This document shows positions 22,140 through 36,479 of a stretch of 48,989 nucleotides of DNA, piece by piece. Source of the DNA: Fomitopsis serialis (taxonomy: Eukaryota; Basidiomycota; Agaricomycetes; Polyporales; Fomitopsidaceae); assembly GCF_022376445.1 (NCBI RefSeq), contig NW_025955257.1, positions 1-48,989 on the forward strand, written 5' to 3'. Numbering within the stretch: position 1 is the stretch's first letter; every line of letters begins with the position of its first letter. The notes below the pieces were generated by a model, which did not search any database, was not told the DNA's origin, and saw nothing but the letters and a program-made list of their open reading frames with translations. A program made the translations under genes and the position numbers.

Positions 22140-24936
22140 CGTAGGTGAGAACTCGCATACGTGAATTAGCAGTAGGTATCATGACGCTCATGCAATCTTT
22201 CCGTCTTGTAGATGATTCTCCGTCCATTCCGACTAAATTCTGTTGACTCGACATATTGCACTTGTTTAGTTCATGCTACTGAACAGCGTATGCCAGTCCG
22301 CTGTTCTCTTGCTCAAAATTTGCTGTGCTTCTACCTCACTCGATCAATACCAGATTGACTTAATGGATCGGAATTCTCTTGAAGTCTGTACGTGAAACTG
22401 GGTCTCTGGAAGGCTATGACGTCCGTGAGTACCCATTCACAATTGACCCATCTCTGAACCGTCTCCTCGCCGCCGTCATCCTCATCACCTGTGCCTTCTC
22501 CTACGGTCTCGACCAAGTCCAGATCCTGTGAGTGACCTTGGTCAACACACACTGGTATACAGTGAGTCTTGATTCAAGTTTTAAGATTGTAGCTACAGAC
22601 TCGTTGACCTTGGCTTTTGTTTGACTCGGGTTCGAATCATTCGAGATTGGTGTCACCGAAGCTGTTCGCCGCAGGGGTACATAAGGCCAGCACAGACAGC
22701 CGCGGCTCTCTGGGCCATTTTCTGCAGACGGCCTGTGGCCCCAGATACGACGCCTGTTTGACGCGGAGCATATCGTGGAAGACACGTCCGGCGAACGGTC
22801 TGTCGGCCAGCCATGGATCCTAAGATACAATTACCGGGCGGAAGTCAGAAACGGCAACAAGAGAGGGAGGACCGAAAGAAGGCGTCGCCCAACGCGGATG
22901 TTCTGGGGTCGTAAATTCAACCGAGACCTGGGTTGCTTGCTGTTCGTGCGGAGCAAGGCGGTACTCCGACGGCAAGAGGCCGAGGGTGCAACGTTAGATG
23001 CTCATCCGGACAACATGACCGTACGTGCGGCAGTTTGGAAGCCTGGTGTCTAACACCGTCAGTAGTTACCGCAAGGTGGTCTGTGCTGGAAAGGCAATGG
23101 TGAGGACGTCGGTTTCCTTGCCTAATCTCGTCCGTACGGCGAGGTCACAACTCGGGTGCGGATAGTGTACAAGCCACAGTGCTTGGCACGCGATGCTATA
23201 TTGGCAGTCGCACTGATCTGCGGGGTGTACTGGCATGCTGAAGAGCCTGACACTCAATCAAGGGGAGAGGACACACATCTAGACCCACGAAAAAGGTTCC
23301 GTGCCGTCGACTGTTTCAGCTTCATTGTTTCACAGAGAGAGAAAGACCAAGAGCGGGCATTCCATTCGATGACAGACCCACATACCTGCCCATTGGCCCG
23401 CAGAACGCTAGGGATGTACCAATTCTGCTATGAACGAGGGAGAAGACAGAGAAAAAATGGAGCCGGTGGCGACGGAGGCGAGGACTCGGGAAGTTCGAGC
23501 GAAGGGTAGTAACGTCACTGAAGGCACTGGCAAACTCTGCCCACGGACAGTTTTCACGAAGCACAAGGGGCGTGACGCGGATCCTCTCGAGCGAACGATC
23601 AGGTCATGAGCGAGACATGCCGTACAGTAGGAAAATATTCAGTCGGACGAAGACGCGGAAGAGAATATACCGGGACCTTCAAATGGAGAGGGTGCACGGA
23701 AAACGGAGAATAGGAGACTCGGCTGAAGAGAAATGAAACAGAGTGGCGAACTTGAACGACGGCAAGGGGCCGATCCAGAAAACTTCAACTCACCGGAGAC
23801 TACGGAGATGTCTTGCTCGAAGTACTAGGGCGTCCATCTCGCCAGATCCTGTTCGAGTAGTTCAGGACCACTTGCACTGCGTGCAAGGATCATCCTGGCA
23901 GGTCGGTCCGGATATGTGACACATCCCATCGAACCACTGATACTCCAAGCTTCAATATCAATACCAACGTGCGATTGCACCACTGGCAAGATTGCACTGT
24001 TGCTGTGCCCGTGGTTAGCGGGGGTGATAACCAGTGCAGGTGTGCATTTACGTTACCGTATTGCAAATGCACGACGATAGGGATCAGAATACTGGCGTCG
24101 GCATCCCTAGAGTTCAGAAAGGCTGAAGGTATTTAGTGACCGTAGAAAGTAAGGTGATCCGGCTGCCTGGACTCGTGGACACGATGCTGACGCTGGGGCA
24201 CATCAGGCTGTATGCGTCGACCACGAGCGACAAGTGCTCGTACGCTTTCCGCAATACCGCATGGGATTTACTGTAAAGGCAGCCCTGCGAAGTGCGACGG
24301 ACCTGTGTGGCCAGCACGGCGGTGGGACTCTGGGAGACACCGGACTGGGCGTAAGTGCGCGATCACATCGATCGAGATTGGGATGTTCAGGCACGCCGGG
24401 GCCCTGCCGAGAATGCACAGCACGCGGATGCAAATGGGTGGCCCAACTGTGGCTGGTCGCTGCACCGCTCATCTCTCTTGCGTCCGCCTACGTTCCCGAG
24501 TCCCTTCATAGAGGTTCAGAACATCAGAGACCGGCTCACCCGTGTCGATTGGCCTGCAGCCCGCCTCCGAATTCCCTGCGTAAACATCACGATCTGCAAG
24601 AAGAGCACTCACGCCTCATACCGCCTCCGATGGGCCTCGGAGGCTTGGGTAAGACAGCCTGTGGCCCAAGATAGCTGAACCGTGACGGCAGCGATGAAGG
24701 AAGGTCATGTTCGGGCGAGTCGGCGAGATCTTAGACCGAACGGCACAACGCGTTCTCAGCATCGAAACATGATGATCTGTTCCATTTTTGCATTCAATCT
24801 TCCTCTGGCGCTCGAACGCTCGACTCAACATCCCGGTCAACGTATATGAACATCCTCTGAGACACTGCCCTCGTCAGCGGAGCGCCCTCCCCTCTCTCCT
24901 ACCTCCTGCCATCCTTCTCGTCGTCCTGCTGTAGCC
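22140..24936. other. Gene-poor intergenic region
   Basis: 2.8 kb without a gene I can support. Open frames up to about 145 codons exist on both strands (24234-24674 plus, 23156-23509 plus) but share no family motif or splice support. Notable content: the TTGCAC inverted-motif cluster at 23871-24073, and two similar 23-nt stretches at 22726 and 24652. Part of the right end must serve as promoter for the transporter gene. Confidence 0.5.
23871..24073. repeat. Cluster of TTGCAC/GTGCAA motifs with hairpins
   Basis: CTTGCAC-TGC-GTGCAAG (23871-23887) is a perfect 7-bp hairpin. GATTGCAC-type sites follow, with TTGCAC at 23975-23980 and 23992-23997. GTGCATTT (24043-24050) and AAATGCAC (24066-24073) form a perfect 8-bp inverted repeat over 15 nt. 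Four exact TTGCAC/GTGCAA hexamers in about 130 nt is far above chance (about 0.1 expected in 200 nt). Could be a binding-site cluster or decayed element. Confidence 0.5.
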
Positions 24937-27812
24937 ATGAGCAGCTCTGACGCGTCCATCGAGAAAGAGAAGCGCGGCGCCGACCATGAGGTCGCCGAGT
25001 CCTACGACGTGGATGTGGCAGCACAGCTGGTCGCGGGGAGCGACGGTCCTGTAGATCCTGCAGAGGCAAACCGGGTCAAGTGAGCATGTCTTGTCTTCCG
25101 TGTCGGTCCACGCAGTTAACACCTCACGTAGGCGGAAAATCGACCTCCACATCCTCCCGCTCATGTGCCGTGAGTTCTCCGCACAGACCTCTTTTACTCG
25201 CAATTTCTAACATACTCCCAGTTCTTTACCTGTACGTGCTACGCAGTCCAGGAATACCGCGCGCGTCTGACGCATCGCACTAGAATGCAGTTTGCTGACA
25301 AGACGACCCTCGGCCAGTCTGCGGTCCTAGGCATCCTGTACGTCCACCGCCTCCTCTTCATCTTCTCTACCTGTTCCGGAGATACTCCTCTGTTCAACAA
25401 ACCGCAATACTGCGGCCCCGAGTGTGCAACTTCTGGTGTACCTGTGCTGCGAAGAAGTACGGAGCCAGGAAGTTGTATCCCGGCCCATCGTAACAGCACC
25501 CGATGCCGCGCGCCAAACTCGTCTTACCATACATGAGAGCGTTCCGCGGCCGTTGCAGGTTTCCCCGTCTCGCGTTCGGAGAAAGCATCGGGTTTAGTGG
25601 CGATGCTAGCGTCCGCAGGGCATTCGTGGCGAAGGTTTGCTTCGCATGCTATGCTTCGAACCGTGTGCACCGTGCGGCCAGACGCTGGGGAATCGTGTGT
25701 TCGCCAGTTGGAAGTCGTACACACCGGGGACTGCCTTCGCTAGGGTGTGCATGGAGGCAAGACTGGATGCATCGCCAGTTGGTCTGCGGACGGCCGTTGG
25801 TAGTCACCGGCGCTGTCTCCCGTAGGTCAACTGCCCGTGTGTCCTCGCCCCAATGCTCTCCAAACCGAAGCAGCAGTGCGACCAATGACAGCACATCCAT
25901 CTCCGGAACATAGTTCTAAGAGAACATGACGCCCCCTCCCGCGCAACGCCGCATACAGCCAGCTAACCTCCCCGCCCCCGCAGGAAAGACGCGCACCTCG
26001 GGCAGAACCAGTTCGACTGGCTCAGCACGATCTTCTATCTCTCCTTCCTTGCCTTCCAGCTCCCGCAGAGCTACGCGCTCCAGCGGCTCCCCGTCGGCAA
26101 GTGGGTCAGCGTGAACATCCTCGTCTGGTCCATCGCGCTCCTCTGCCACGCCGCCGCGAAGAGCTTCGGCACCCTCCTTGTGTGCCGCTTCTTCCTCGGC
26201 ATGGCGGAGGGCGCGATCACGCCGGGCTTCATGATCGTCACGTCGATGTTCTATACGCGCACGGAGCAGACGAGAAGGGTGGGGTATTGGTGTGAGTGCT
26301 TTTTGGCTTTGAAGGGTTGTTGGGTGTTGATATGGGCTGGACAGTCTTGATGAATGGCACGGCAGTCATCTTCCTCGGCCTGGTCGCGTACGGGACGCTG
26401 CACATCTCGCACGGCGCGCTCGACCCCTGGCAATGGTCAGTCCCCTTCCTCTCCTCTTCCTCGTTTCCTCCCCGCCAGGCCTACGCTAACCCGCTCCCGC
26501 CCCGCAGGCTGATGATAATCACGGGGCTGATCACGTTCGTCACCGCGATCCTCTTCTGGTTCTTCTTCCCCGACTCGCCCGCGACGGCGCGCTTCCTGAC
26601 GCACGCGGAGAAGGCCGTCGCCGTCGCGCGCATCAAGACGAACCAGGCGGGCGTCGAGAACAAGCACTTCAAGCGCGAGCAGGTCCTCGAGGTGTTCAAA
26701 GACCCGAAGACGTACCTCTTCTTCTTCTTCGCGGCCATCTCGAACGTCACGAACTCGGTGCGCGGCGCGGTGTCTCTTCCCGATCCAGGAGTGAGGGTGC
26801 TGACGGGCGGTTGTGTGGCAGCTGAGCAACCAGCGCCAGATCATCGTCGCGGAGTTCGGGTTCTCTGCGATCGACACGACGCTGCTTGGGTGTGTGGACG
26901 GCCTCTTTGAGAGTACGTGCATCGTCGGCCTCTCCCCGTCTGTCTAGCGAAGCTCACGGCGTGCGCACACAGTCATTTGGGTCTTCGTCGGCACGATGGG
27001 CGCGTCGTACTGGCCGCACGGGCGCGCGTACATGTGCGCGCTGCACTACCTCGTCGCGATCCTCGGCGCTATCCTCGTCACGACACTGCCGTGGTCGGAC
27101 AAGGTTGGATTGTTGTTCTCGTATTGGATTGCGAGTGAGTGTTTTGGTTTTTGTTGTCTGGTGCTCGCTCGTCCCCTGTCGTGGATGGTATCTCTGTGGT
27201 TTCATCGCATCTTTCATCTGCCACGCACCTACATCTGCTTCTGCGGATCCCCTTCATTTGTTACCCCTTCTCCATTCCATCTGTCAGACATGCCCTTCGT
27301 GCGGCCACCTTCCATCGCTCGTCCTCGCTCAGCCATACTGACAACCTCCCCCAGTCAACTACATCGTGCCCTTCGTGATCTTCCTCTCCTGGGTCGGCAA
27401 CCTCACCGCGGGGCACACCAAGCGCGTGACCACGAACGCGATCGTCATGGTCGGGTACGCCGTCGGGAACGCCGTCGGGCCGCAGTACTGGCAGGCGCGG
27501 TACGACCCGCGCAACCGCGTGCCGTGGGCGATCCTCGCCGCGTGCTGGGCCGCCTCGATGCTCATCATCCTCGCGACGCGCTTCTACCTCGCGCGCGAGA
27601 ACGGGAGGCGCGAGCGCGAGCCGAGGGACGCGACGTATGACGAAGTGTACATCGTGGACGAGAAGGGCGAGGAGCAGAGGGTGGATAGGGTGCGTTTTCT
27701 TCGTGTTTGCTGTTCGCCGTTGGCTGTGTGGGCTGATTCCGTGATGCGTGCGATGTAGGCGTTCTTGGATCTCACCGACATGCAAAATCGGGATTTCAGA
27801 TACGTGCTGTGA
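24937..27812 (+). CDS. MFS transporter, allantoate permease-like (anion:cation symporter)
   Basis: Plasma-membrane secondary transporter of the DAL5/ACS-type major facilitator family, usually moving organic anions such as allantoate, vitamins or ureidosuccinate with protons; the substrate is not readable here. Eleven exons (24937-25079, 25132-25169, 25222-25231, 25284-25337, 25984-26291, 26345-26435, 26508-26757, 26822-26912, 26973-27134, 27355-27689, 27759-27812) give 511 residues. Family marks in order: RKIDLHILPLM, QFADKTTLGQSAVLGI, QNQFDWLSTIFYLSFL, RFFLGMAEGAITPGFM, FYTRTEQTRRVGYWFLMNG, FFFPDSP, FVGTMGASYWPHG, GNLTAGHTKRVTTNAI and the C-terminal FLDLTDMQNRDFRYVL. About twelve membrane segments. 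Exon 3 has only 10 nt. Intron 4 is 646 nt and appears to host a small transposon; intron 9 is 220 nt. Confidence 0.93.
25370..25910. mobile_element. Putative MITE (non-autonomous DNA transposon) inside a transporter intron
   Basis: TGTTCCGGAGAT at 25372-25383 and its exact reverse complement ATCTCCGGAACA at 25899-25910 bound about 540 bp with no coding family inside. A TA dinucleotide flanks both sides (25368-25369 and 25911-25912), compatible with a TA target duplication if the element starts at 25370. Removing it leaves an intron of about 107 nt, much nearer to its neighbours. No transposase is present. Chance occurrence of such a 12-bp pair in this intron is about 1 percent by my estimate. 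Confidence 0.5.
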
Positions 27813-28284
27813 TGAGAGAGGACCGCGGGAGGGGCGCATACGCGCAAGAAGGATCTTGATGCCAGCTCGGTAGGCATGTATTATATTTGCTTGGGAGACG
27901 AACGCGCGTTGGTAGCGTGCATGTAACGACTACTTATTGGACGAGCTTTGGGCTATATAATACAGGATACTCACCATAATTAGACTGGAATGAATATGTT
28001 TGGCACGTTGTACGAGTTCAACTAAATGTCACGACGAACAGCCTGGGACCCGCGTTTGCTGTGATGCTCGAGTCAAATGCTTTTTGATACATTGCACCAT
28101 TCCGAATCTGTGACACCTACGATATGTAACGTGCATAGTCAAGTCTTTAGTCTAAGGATATACACGAGTAAAAGCCAATAAGTGAAATACGATAATTAGG
28201 TGTTGTCTCTATGGTGTCCGTGTTGTGATGAGAAGTTAGAAATGTGGTAAGTCTAGCACTGTTCAGCATCTAGGTGACCGACGT
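27813..28284. other. Convergent 3' region between transporter and aminotransferase
   Basis: 472 nt, relatively AT-rich, between two convergent stop codons. It presumably holds both 3' UTRs and polyadenylation sites. No gene seen. Confidence 0.45.
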
Positions 28285-30025
<1,741 letters not shown>

Positions 30026-33000
30026 AGTGAATAGTGCTAGGATACGCGGGTGAGGGAGTGCAAGGGTAGCTTCAAGCCGCGACCTGTCGAAAAGAACGAC
30101 GATGCAGTACAAAACGATTGGTGTTATATAGGATGGCACCGGATCAGCGATGAAGCCACCAATTTTCTATCAGGACACTGGTGAGTAGATGACTCGCGCC
30201 CAAGATCCGCCCGGAGGCCCTGGCCGGCTGCGCTTGCTGAACCCGGAAAACAGGAAAGAGCGAAGCACATGGGTTTACCGTCCCGTACTACGTATCAGAG
30301 ATTCTGTCTGACTGGGTCTGACGTTGCAGGGCTCGGCTGAGTCTTGATGAAAATTCCCCTCGAGGCAGCAGAACTTGAAGCGCGGGGGCGTCTGGAGAGT
30401 ACCATACCGGCCGGCGAAGTCATCTCAGGGGCAGACACCGCACAGCATATACTTTCTCCCGACGTACCGCGGAGTGCGCACCGACGTCGGGCATGTCTTA
30501 TGTGGTTTCTCGTCCCGAGCAATGGTGGTGGTTTCATCCGTGTCGCACGCCGACAGAGGCGGTGAGCGTCGAATGATTGGCCTGACAGAGATGGGAGTAT
30601 CCTTGACAAATTCTTGATGCATGCATAGCAATGCGCTCACCGGGACTGCATATGGGTTGCACGTAAACTGACCGCCACCGGTTCTGATCAGTGCAGTGAG
30701 AAGGGGCAACAGGAAACTCGACGCCCGTGGGCGCATCGCTAGAAGAAACCAGCACAGCCACCAGGCGGTTTGCACACACGCCTGCCGTTTATGGCAATCG
30801 CACGCGCTCTCGACGCACGGTCACGGTGCAGTCGTCCGTTCGTCGCTGACCCCCACCAATGCGATGGCCGCTTCATCTGAGCTTGGTTCACCCATCCAGT
30901 TGCATTCCCTCGGACTCCCGGTTGGTTCATGAAGTCGCCCAAGTCGAAGTCCTTCATCCTCGGCTGCTGTCGAGGGCTTCCTCCGATCGCGTGCGGTCCG
31001 TCAGGCTGAACACCACCACACAGCGCACCGCCCGCGGGGATGTTTTCCACCTAGTCTCCACGAGATAGGACCGTACTGGGCCCGGGGCGTCTTGACTGAG
31101 CTAGTGTATCGTTATTTGACCTGCCCTCGGTCGAGCTCCCCGACTTCATCATTTGTATCGCCATCGGTCTGTATCGCAGAGCTGATAGATCGCCATGCGG
31201 TATGGAGAGACATACAAGTTACCGAGTACGTCCCTTCCTAGCACTTTCTCTATCTCTTTTCTGATTTGGGTAGGTATTGAGCTTGCTCCCTGGGGCTGGG
31301 CCTTCTTTGAGCTCCCCGAGCATACGCGATTTCTCAAAGCTCGAATTCAGTATCACGCAACACCTATCGAATGTCATTCGTTGTCTGATGAACTGCGCGC
31401 GTACGCGGACCACAGACGACACCCCTGTCAGTCTCCATATACGGTCCACCTGCCTCCTTCACGAGCTGGTAGTTTCACCTTCGGATACCATGGGCAACGC
31501 GTCTGGAACTCAGTACGTTCACACCCACTGTTGGCGCTTTTTTGATGCTACGTGCTCTTTGCTAAGGCGATTTACCTTGGCCATTAATCTGGGTATACAC
31601 GTGCTATACCATGATCTCTCCGCGCGCTGTATGCGACTCATGCATCCCTTGCGGCAGAAAGTTTCCATTCCACTGGTTCTCATCCGACAGCTACGGCCGC
31701 CGTCGTATACGATATGTCGGCCATATATTCATTGGTGCCAATCCCCCTTCGTCCTCTTGCAGGCGCTCCGTTCATGCATACCTCCATGCAGACGAGCCTA
31801 ACTCGACTTACTCCCTCTGCATCCGCTGTAATCAGTCATGTCTCTTGACGCCATTCCAATATCGACCACCGTGCTTCCTCATCCTCATGGTCTAGTTAGC
31901 CGCAATGTGCAAGACCAACCGCACCGTCGACCGACCTCGACGTACGACCCGTCATGATCTGCGCCTGCCGACTGTCCGCACATTCAAAAACGCACGGATG
32001 GTCTCCATTCAACACGACGCGATCCGCTCGTTGCTTCTGTTCATACAGTATGACAAACGCCTGAGCGTGAGCGTCATTGTTTTATCCCCAGCCGTGCTGT
32101 CCACATAATAGCCCCGAGCGCGCTATGGATCGGCCCCTGTGGAGTGAGTGTCGCGTTTCTCGGGACGCTCGTCTCAGCGCAGCGCTGGACGATATAGTCG
32201 TACAACAAAAATAGCAGAATGAGCTAGGACTAGCCAACCTGCCTGTGATCAGCCCCGACATACTCCGTACTACTGGCATCGACTCCGGGTCATTCTCGGG
32301 TGAGTTTAGTCCTACCGCTGCTGCTTGAGTGCTGCGAGTTGCTAACTTGAAGCCTGTTCAATGCGGCCAAGGTCGTAATAACCTGAAAGTCGACGGCATT
32401 GTCATGCATTCCACCGTACTTCCACATTAAGTGGTCACCAGCTGTACGTCGTCGCCACTCGTCGATGAGACGGGGACCCGGACTCCGATCCCTGCCACGG
32501 AGCCACCGCACCAGCGCGACAAAGCTCCTTGACTGTCTGTAGGAAGGCGCTGTTACCCTGGAAGTTCATTTTGTCTTCCCTGCTGAATTTGCCTTGCAGC
32601 CATCTCGCGCGCTCGCATCTTTTGCACTATGGAAGGTTACGGCGCCTTTGCATGTATGTGTCATGGCTCAGACCTTACCAACACCGGAGACGGCGGACTC
32701 TGCTTCAACGTCCCTCGTTGCTCTTTTCCCGTCAGAGCTCTCCAGCCTCGCTTCGAACTGTCTTTGACTGCTACACCAGATATGAGGTTTCGCATCCACC
32801 CTGTTCTTTCTAACGGATGCCAATTGGACAGGACATACGGATCCTTGCGCCTGTTCTTCCTGGGGTAGCAAACATATGACCATTTCCTGTGCTCTGTGGG
32901 TGCAGTAGGGCTGAGCATGAGCGAATTGCAAGGTGAGTGATGCGGCGCGCTGGCTTAATTGAATAAGTCGGATCACGGTGGAAAGTCAGTGTCCACCGTT

Positions 33001-34999
33001 GCATTGCGAAAGGAAAGTGAGTTGTGCGTGGTTCACATGCGACTATTCGAGTGAGCACTCATACTCGTTGGGGCAACAGGCAATGCTATATAACAGCAGA
33101 AAGAGAGTATCCGATCCGTAGCATTTGCGTTGCTGCAGTTCTACAGGAAGCACGTCGCAAAATGTCGCGCCTTCAGCCGACCTCGGTGCGTGGTAATTTG
33201 ATACCGCTCTTTTCATTCATTGTTACGCTTACCGCGTGTATGTCGACTGTATGAAGGCACCCGGGCGAACGCTGAAGCGTCATCGTGTTATTTCTGACCA
33301 AGTTGTCTAGCTAAGCGCGCCTTGGATGGACGCTCACGAACGCGCAGCCCCGTGGAGTCAATACCCAATCGGCGAAATTGTCACTACTGGTAAGCAGTGC
33401 TTCAGCGCTGGACAGTCTTTCTCAGACTCCCATTGTCTCAACCTTGATTCTTCCCCTTCTGCCCTTGAACTGCGTCCTGTGGACGTGCATCCTCCGTCGC
33501 GGATATATGCTCTCAGACTTTCAATTATGCTTTGTCTGGCGAGACCCGTACGGCCCTGTGTATCGAACAGCGACAGACATGCGGCACGAACCGGTCATAC
33601 TTATGTGATTATTGAACATGGAAATATTGACTGTCAGTTACGTGCCGAGTGACCATGCATAACATGGCGTCGGCGGTGCCTGTGGCGCCACAAGCTAGTC
33701 TCTCCAGACAGTATGTAGACATTTCTTTCAACCTACAAGCTTCATCATTCATAACTGACAGTGGCCCGAAAGTGTCACCCTGGTTGCGTTGCGCAAGTGG
33801 TTGCTACGAGCTACGCAGCTTGCTCCAGCTGCCTCGGATCAGGATCTCCTGCTCACTCCTTCGTCCTTGGCACCGTCGATGCTACTACACTTGTAGCTGC
33901 TCACGGATCTTAGATACTCAGGTGGTTCGTCTGTCCTCTATTGACATGTCATCGCGGTCAAGACGGCGGCCACTGATCATGATCAGGGACGCTGCCCTCG
34001 CGATCGGTAAGATCGTGCGTAGTGATCATCTCACGGTTGGATCTGGGCGGGAGCATAGTGGGGTGCGTATATATATAAACGAGCCCCTGTTGACACATCC
34101 GGGGGTCGACGTCTCAACTCATCGTTCCTGTACTACTCTTTAGACTGGCGAGCTGGCGAGCTGGCCCCGCCGCATTACTTATGACAATCCTTGGGGATGT
34201 CGGCGAAGGAATATTAAACAAAGAACTTAGCTTACTTGTGTCTCGGGCCGATCGGGAGGATGACGGTTCTTGGTACTACTCAAATTCAGTTGTGTTACTT
34301 ACCGGGTGAGTTGAAAGTTCGCACTTAAATTTGTCGACGGCTGCTTGAAAGTTGATGCGTGCATACACGCGCCCGGGCCGACCGTTGGACTCCGAGTCGA
34401 ACGATCGTCAGAACGACTCCTTGTCGACAGTATCAAGTCTACAGCGCAATGCAAGGCTTCGTAACCCACAATGAACAGATCTCCTGAATATCATGGTAAG
34501 GACGAATGCTATGAGCCCAAGAAGCCGCATGCACGGACTCGCTTTATCCAGGAACGGGGCAGGTCGGCATGTAGACAGTAGACGTCGGCAATCCAAATGG
34601 GGCAGGTTTGATATGTTTCACTCTTGCCGCCGTTGTCAGAAATTCTGGGTGGCCTGAAATTCGAGCGTAGAAGTCTCACATGTAGGCTGGTCGATGTGGA
34701 CAAGATAGCGAACCGCAGGGGTTCCGAACTGTCTATTGGAGGAGGACACAATCTGTGGAGAATCTCAGCCATATGCGGCCGGGCGGCAAACATGCTGCGG
34801 GCCTACAGCAGAGTTCCGACATTTCAAAGTCGCGGGTAACCAGGGGAGAACAGTCAAATTTGTGCGATTCTCCTCCCGCTGAGGATCTCCACCAAGCGAA
34901 CCGAGTTCAGCTTCTCCCGATCCTAGAACCTACCCTGCGCTGTTCGATGGCTCTTTAAGAGACCACGTCCCAATCGAAACGTGAACATTGAAGGCCTCC
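30026..34999. other. 5-kb stretch without a recognisable gene
   Basis: I read both strands and found only short, unrelated open frames (for example 31277-31801 plus, which lacks an ATG at its 5' end, and 33649-34143 plus). None has a family motif or a convincing chain of splice sites. The right part has an orphan TATA box at 34068-34079 and an 8-nt tandem repeat (CTGGCGAG twice) at 34145-34160. It could hold decayed genes, a long non-coding RNA, or a fast-evolving small gene I cannot see. Confidence 0.5.
34068..34079 (+). promoter_or_regulatory. Orphan TATA box
   Basis: TATATATATAAA is a near-ideal TATA box. About 50-65 nt downstream lies a pyrimidine-rich stretch ending in CTACTCTTTAG, typical of a fungal transcription start region. 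No recognisable coding sequence follows for 900 nt. Confidence 0.35.
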
Positions 35000-36479
35000 A
35001 TGTCGGACTGCGACGTACCTGCAAATGTCGTGAAGATGTGAGTGTTCGTGATCCCTCCATGCTATACTTCGCTGACCCAACGCTCAAAGTGCAGGGCCGA
35101 TTGTGAGTGTATCCAGTGCTCTGCTTTATCATTGACATTCAACACGAGCCGTCGTGATGCATGGATTGTAGCTACTGGGCTCTCAGTTGAACTGGGGCCT
35201 GTTCGGCGTCCTTACTGTCCAAATGTGTAAGTCGATCGCTCGGTTCTGCCAGTGCGGTTCTGTGGGGCTCATGGGCCTCGATCGGAAGACCTCTACACGG
35301 AGGCGGGTTACAAGGATCACATCTTCGTGAAGTACATCGTGTACTGGATGTTCCTCTTCGAGGCCGTTCAAACCATCCTCTTGACCCACGACACGTTCCA
35401 CCAACTGGCCTACAGCTTCGGCGACTTCAAGGGTTTGACCGCTTCGTACCTGATCGGATTCGAACTGGTCATTCAGTCTGCTCTCAGTACGTCCCAGTCT
35501 ATGGTCATTCATCACGTACTGGACTACTAATGGCTACGGTGCAGTCGCTAGCGTGACTCAATGTTTCTACGCATGGCGTATATACATCCTCAGTAACTCC
35601 AAGATCCTTACGGGGCTCATCGTCTGTGTAAGTCGGACTTGTCACACGCTAGGTTCTGATCTTGTTCTTACGCAAGTTCGTAGGTTTCGTTGTTACAATG
35701 CGCTGGAGGTATCTCGGAGGGAATTGCGTGCTTCGTCTATGATAGTACGTCATCTACGATCCCTATTGAAGCGACATCCGTTGCGGTGAGTGAGATATCG
35801 TTGATATGCATCCATGGTCTAACCCCTGTGTAGATTTGGATCGGAGGTAGCGCGGCGTGTGATATCATCATCACCATCTCCATGGTATACTTCGTGAGTG
35901 AAGTCCAGCTGCATTGTCTCCGTCAGGCAATTCATTCAACGATGTGTGTTACCCAGCTATGGACAAAGCGTAGCGGTATTCAGAAGACGGACAGCATGGT
36001 CAACAAGCTGATCCAGCTCGTTGTCGAAACCGGCCTCTTGACAGGTGAGTTCGCAATCCACGCCCGTCCGCAGTAGAACACGCACAGAAGCTGACACTCC
36101 CTCGCGTGTAGCTACCATGGCGATCGTCCAAGTGTCTCTGTACAACATATTCAAGGACACCGAGTACTTCATGACGCCCGCCGGCACCCTCTCCAAGGCA
36201 TACAGCAATTCCCTGCTCGTGCTCCTCAACAACCGCAACCAGATGCGGCAGACGCGGGACATGACCGTCGGCGCTACCAGCTTGGCCCTGCCGCAGCTGC
36301 AGACGGGGCGCGCGATCCAGATCAATGTCAACCAGGAGACGTTCGCCGATGGGAACAACGTGATGGCCGACATGGCCTCAGACAAAGTGCGCTCGACCCC
36401 TAAAGCGCTGCTGTCCACTCATCCATCTCGCGCGCAGAGTCAGTACGTGGAGTATCCCAAGATCTCGGAGCCCACCTAG
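35000..36479 (+). CDS. DUF6534 multi-pass membrane protein
   Basis: Member of a large basidiomycete membrane-protein family of unknown function with about seven membrane segments. Nine exons (35000-35037, 35090-35102, 35172-35226, 35289-35486, 35545-35627, 35684-35785, 35834-35893, 35957-36044, 36112-36479) give 334 residues. The start MSDCDVPANVVKIAGPILLG leads into the first membrane helix (NWGLFGVLTVQMY). Further helices lie around KYIVYWMFLFEAVQTILL, LIGFELVIQSALIASVTQ and ILTGLIVCVSLLQCAGG. The family signature is SGIQKTDSMVNKLIQLVVETGLLT before the last helix (shown in pieces). The C-terminal tail (LLVLLNNRNQMRQTRD onward) is cytosolic and polar, as in relatives. Exon 2 has only 13 nt; without it the frame fails. 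Biochemical role unknown. Confidence 0.88.

Noticed and set aside
22620..22650. Possible tRNA T-arm (GGTTCGAATC)
   Set aside because: The flanking bases do not form the 5-bp T-stem, and no anticodon or acceptor arm can be drawn around it.
22726..24674. Two similar 23-nt stretches (22726-22748 and 24652-24674; 20 of 23 identical), each within a TGGGCC...GGCCCA setting
   Set aside because: By my estimate about one such match is expected by chance in a window of this size, and flanking similarity does not extend.
31277..31801. 174-codon open frame on the plus strand
   Set aside because: It has no ATG at its 5' end, and the translation shows no recognisable domain or signal peptide.
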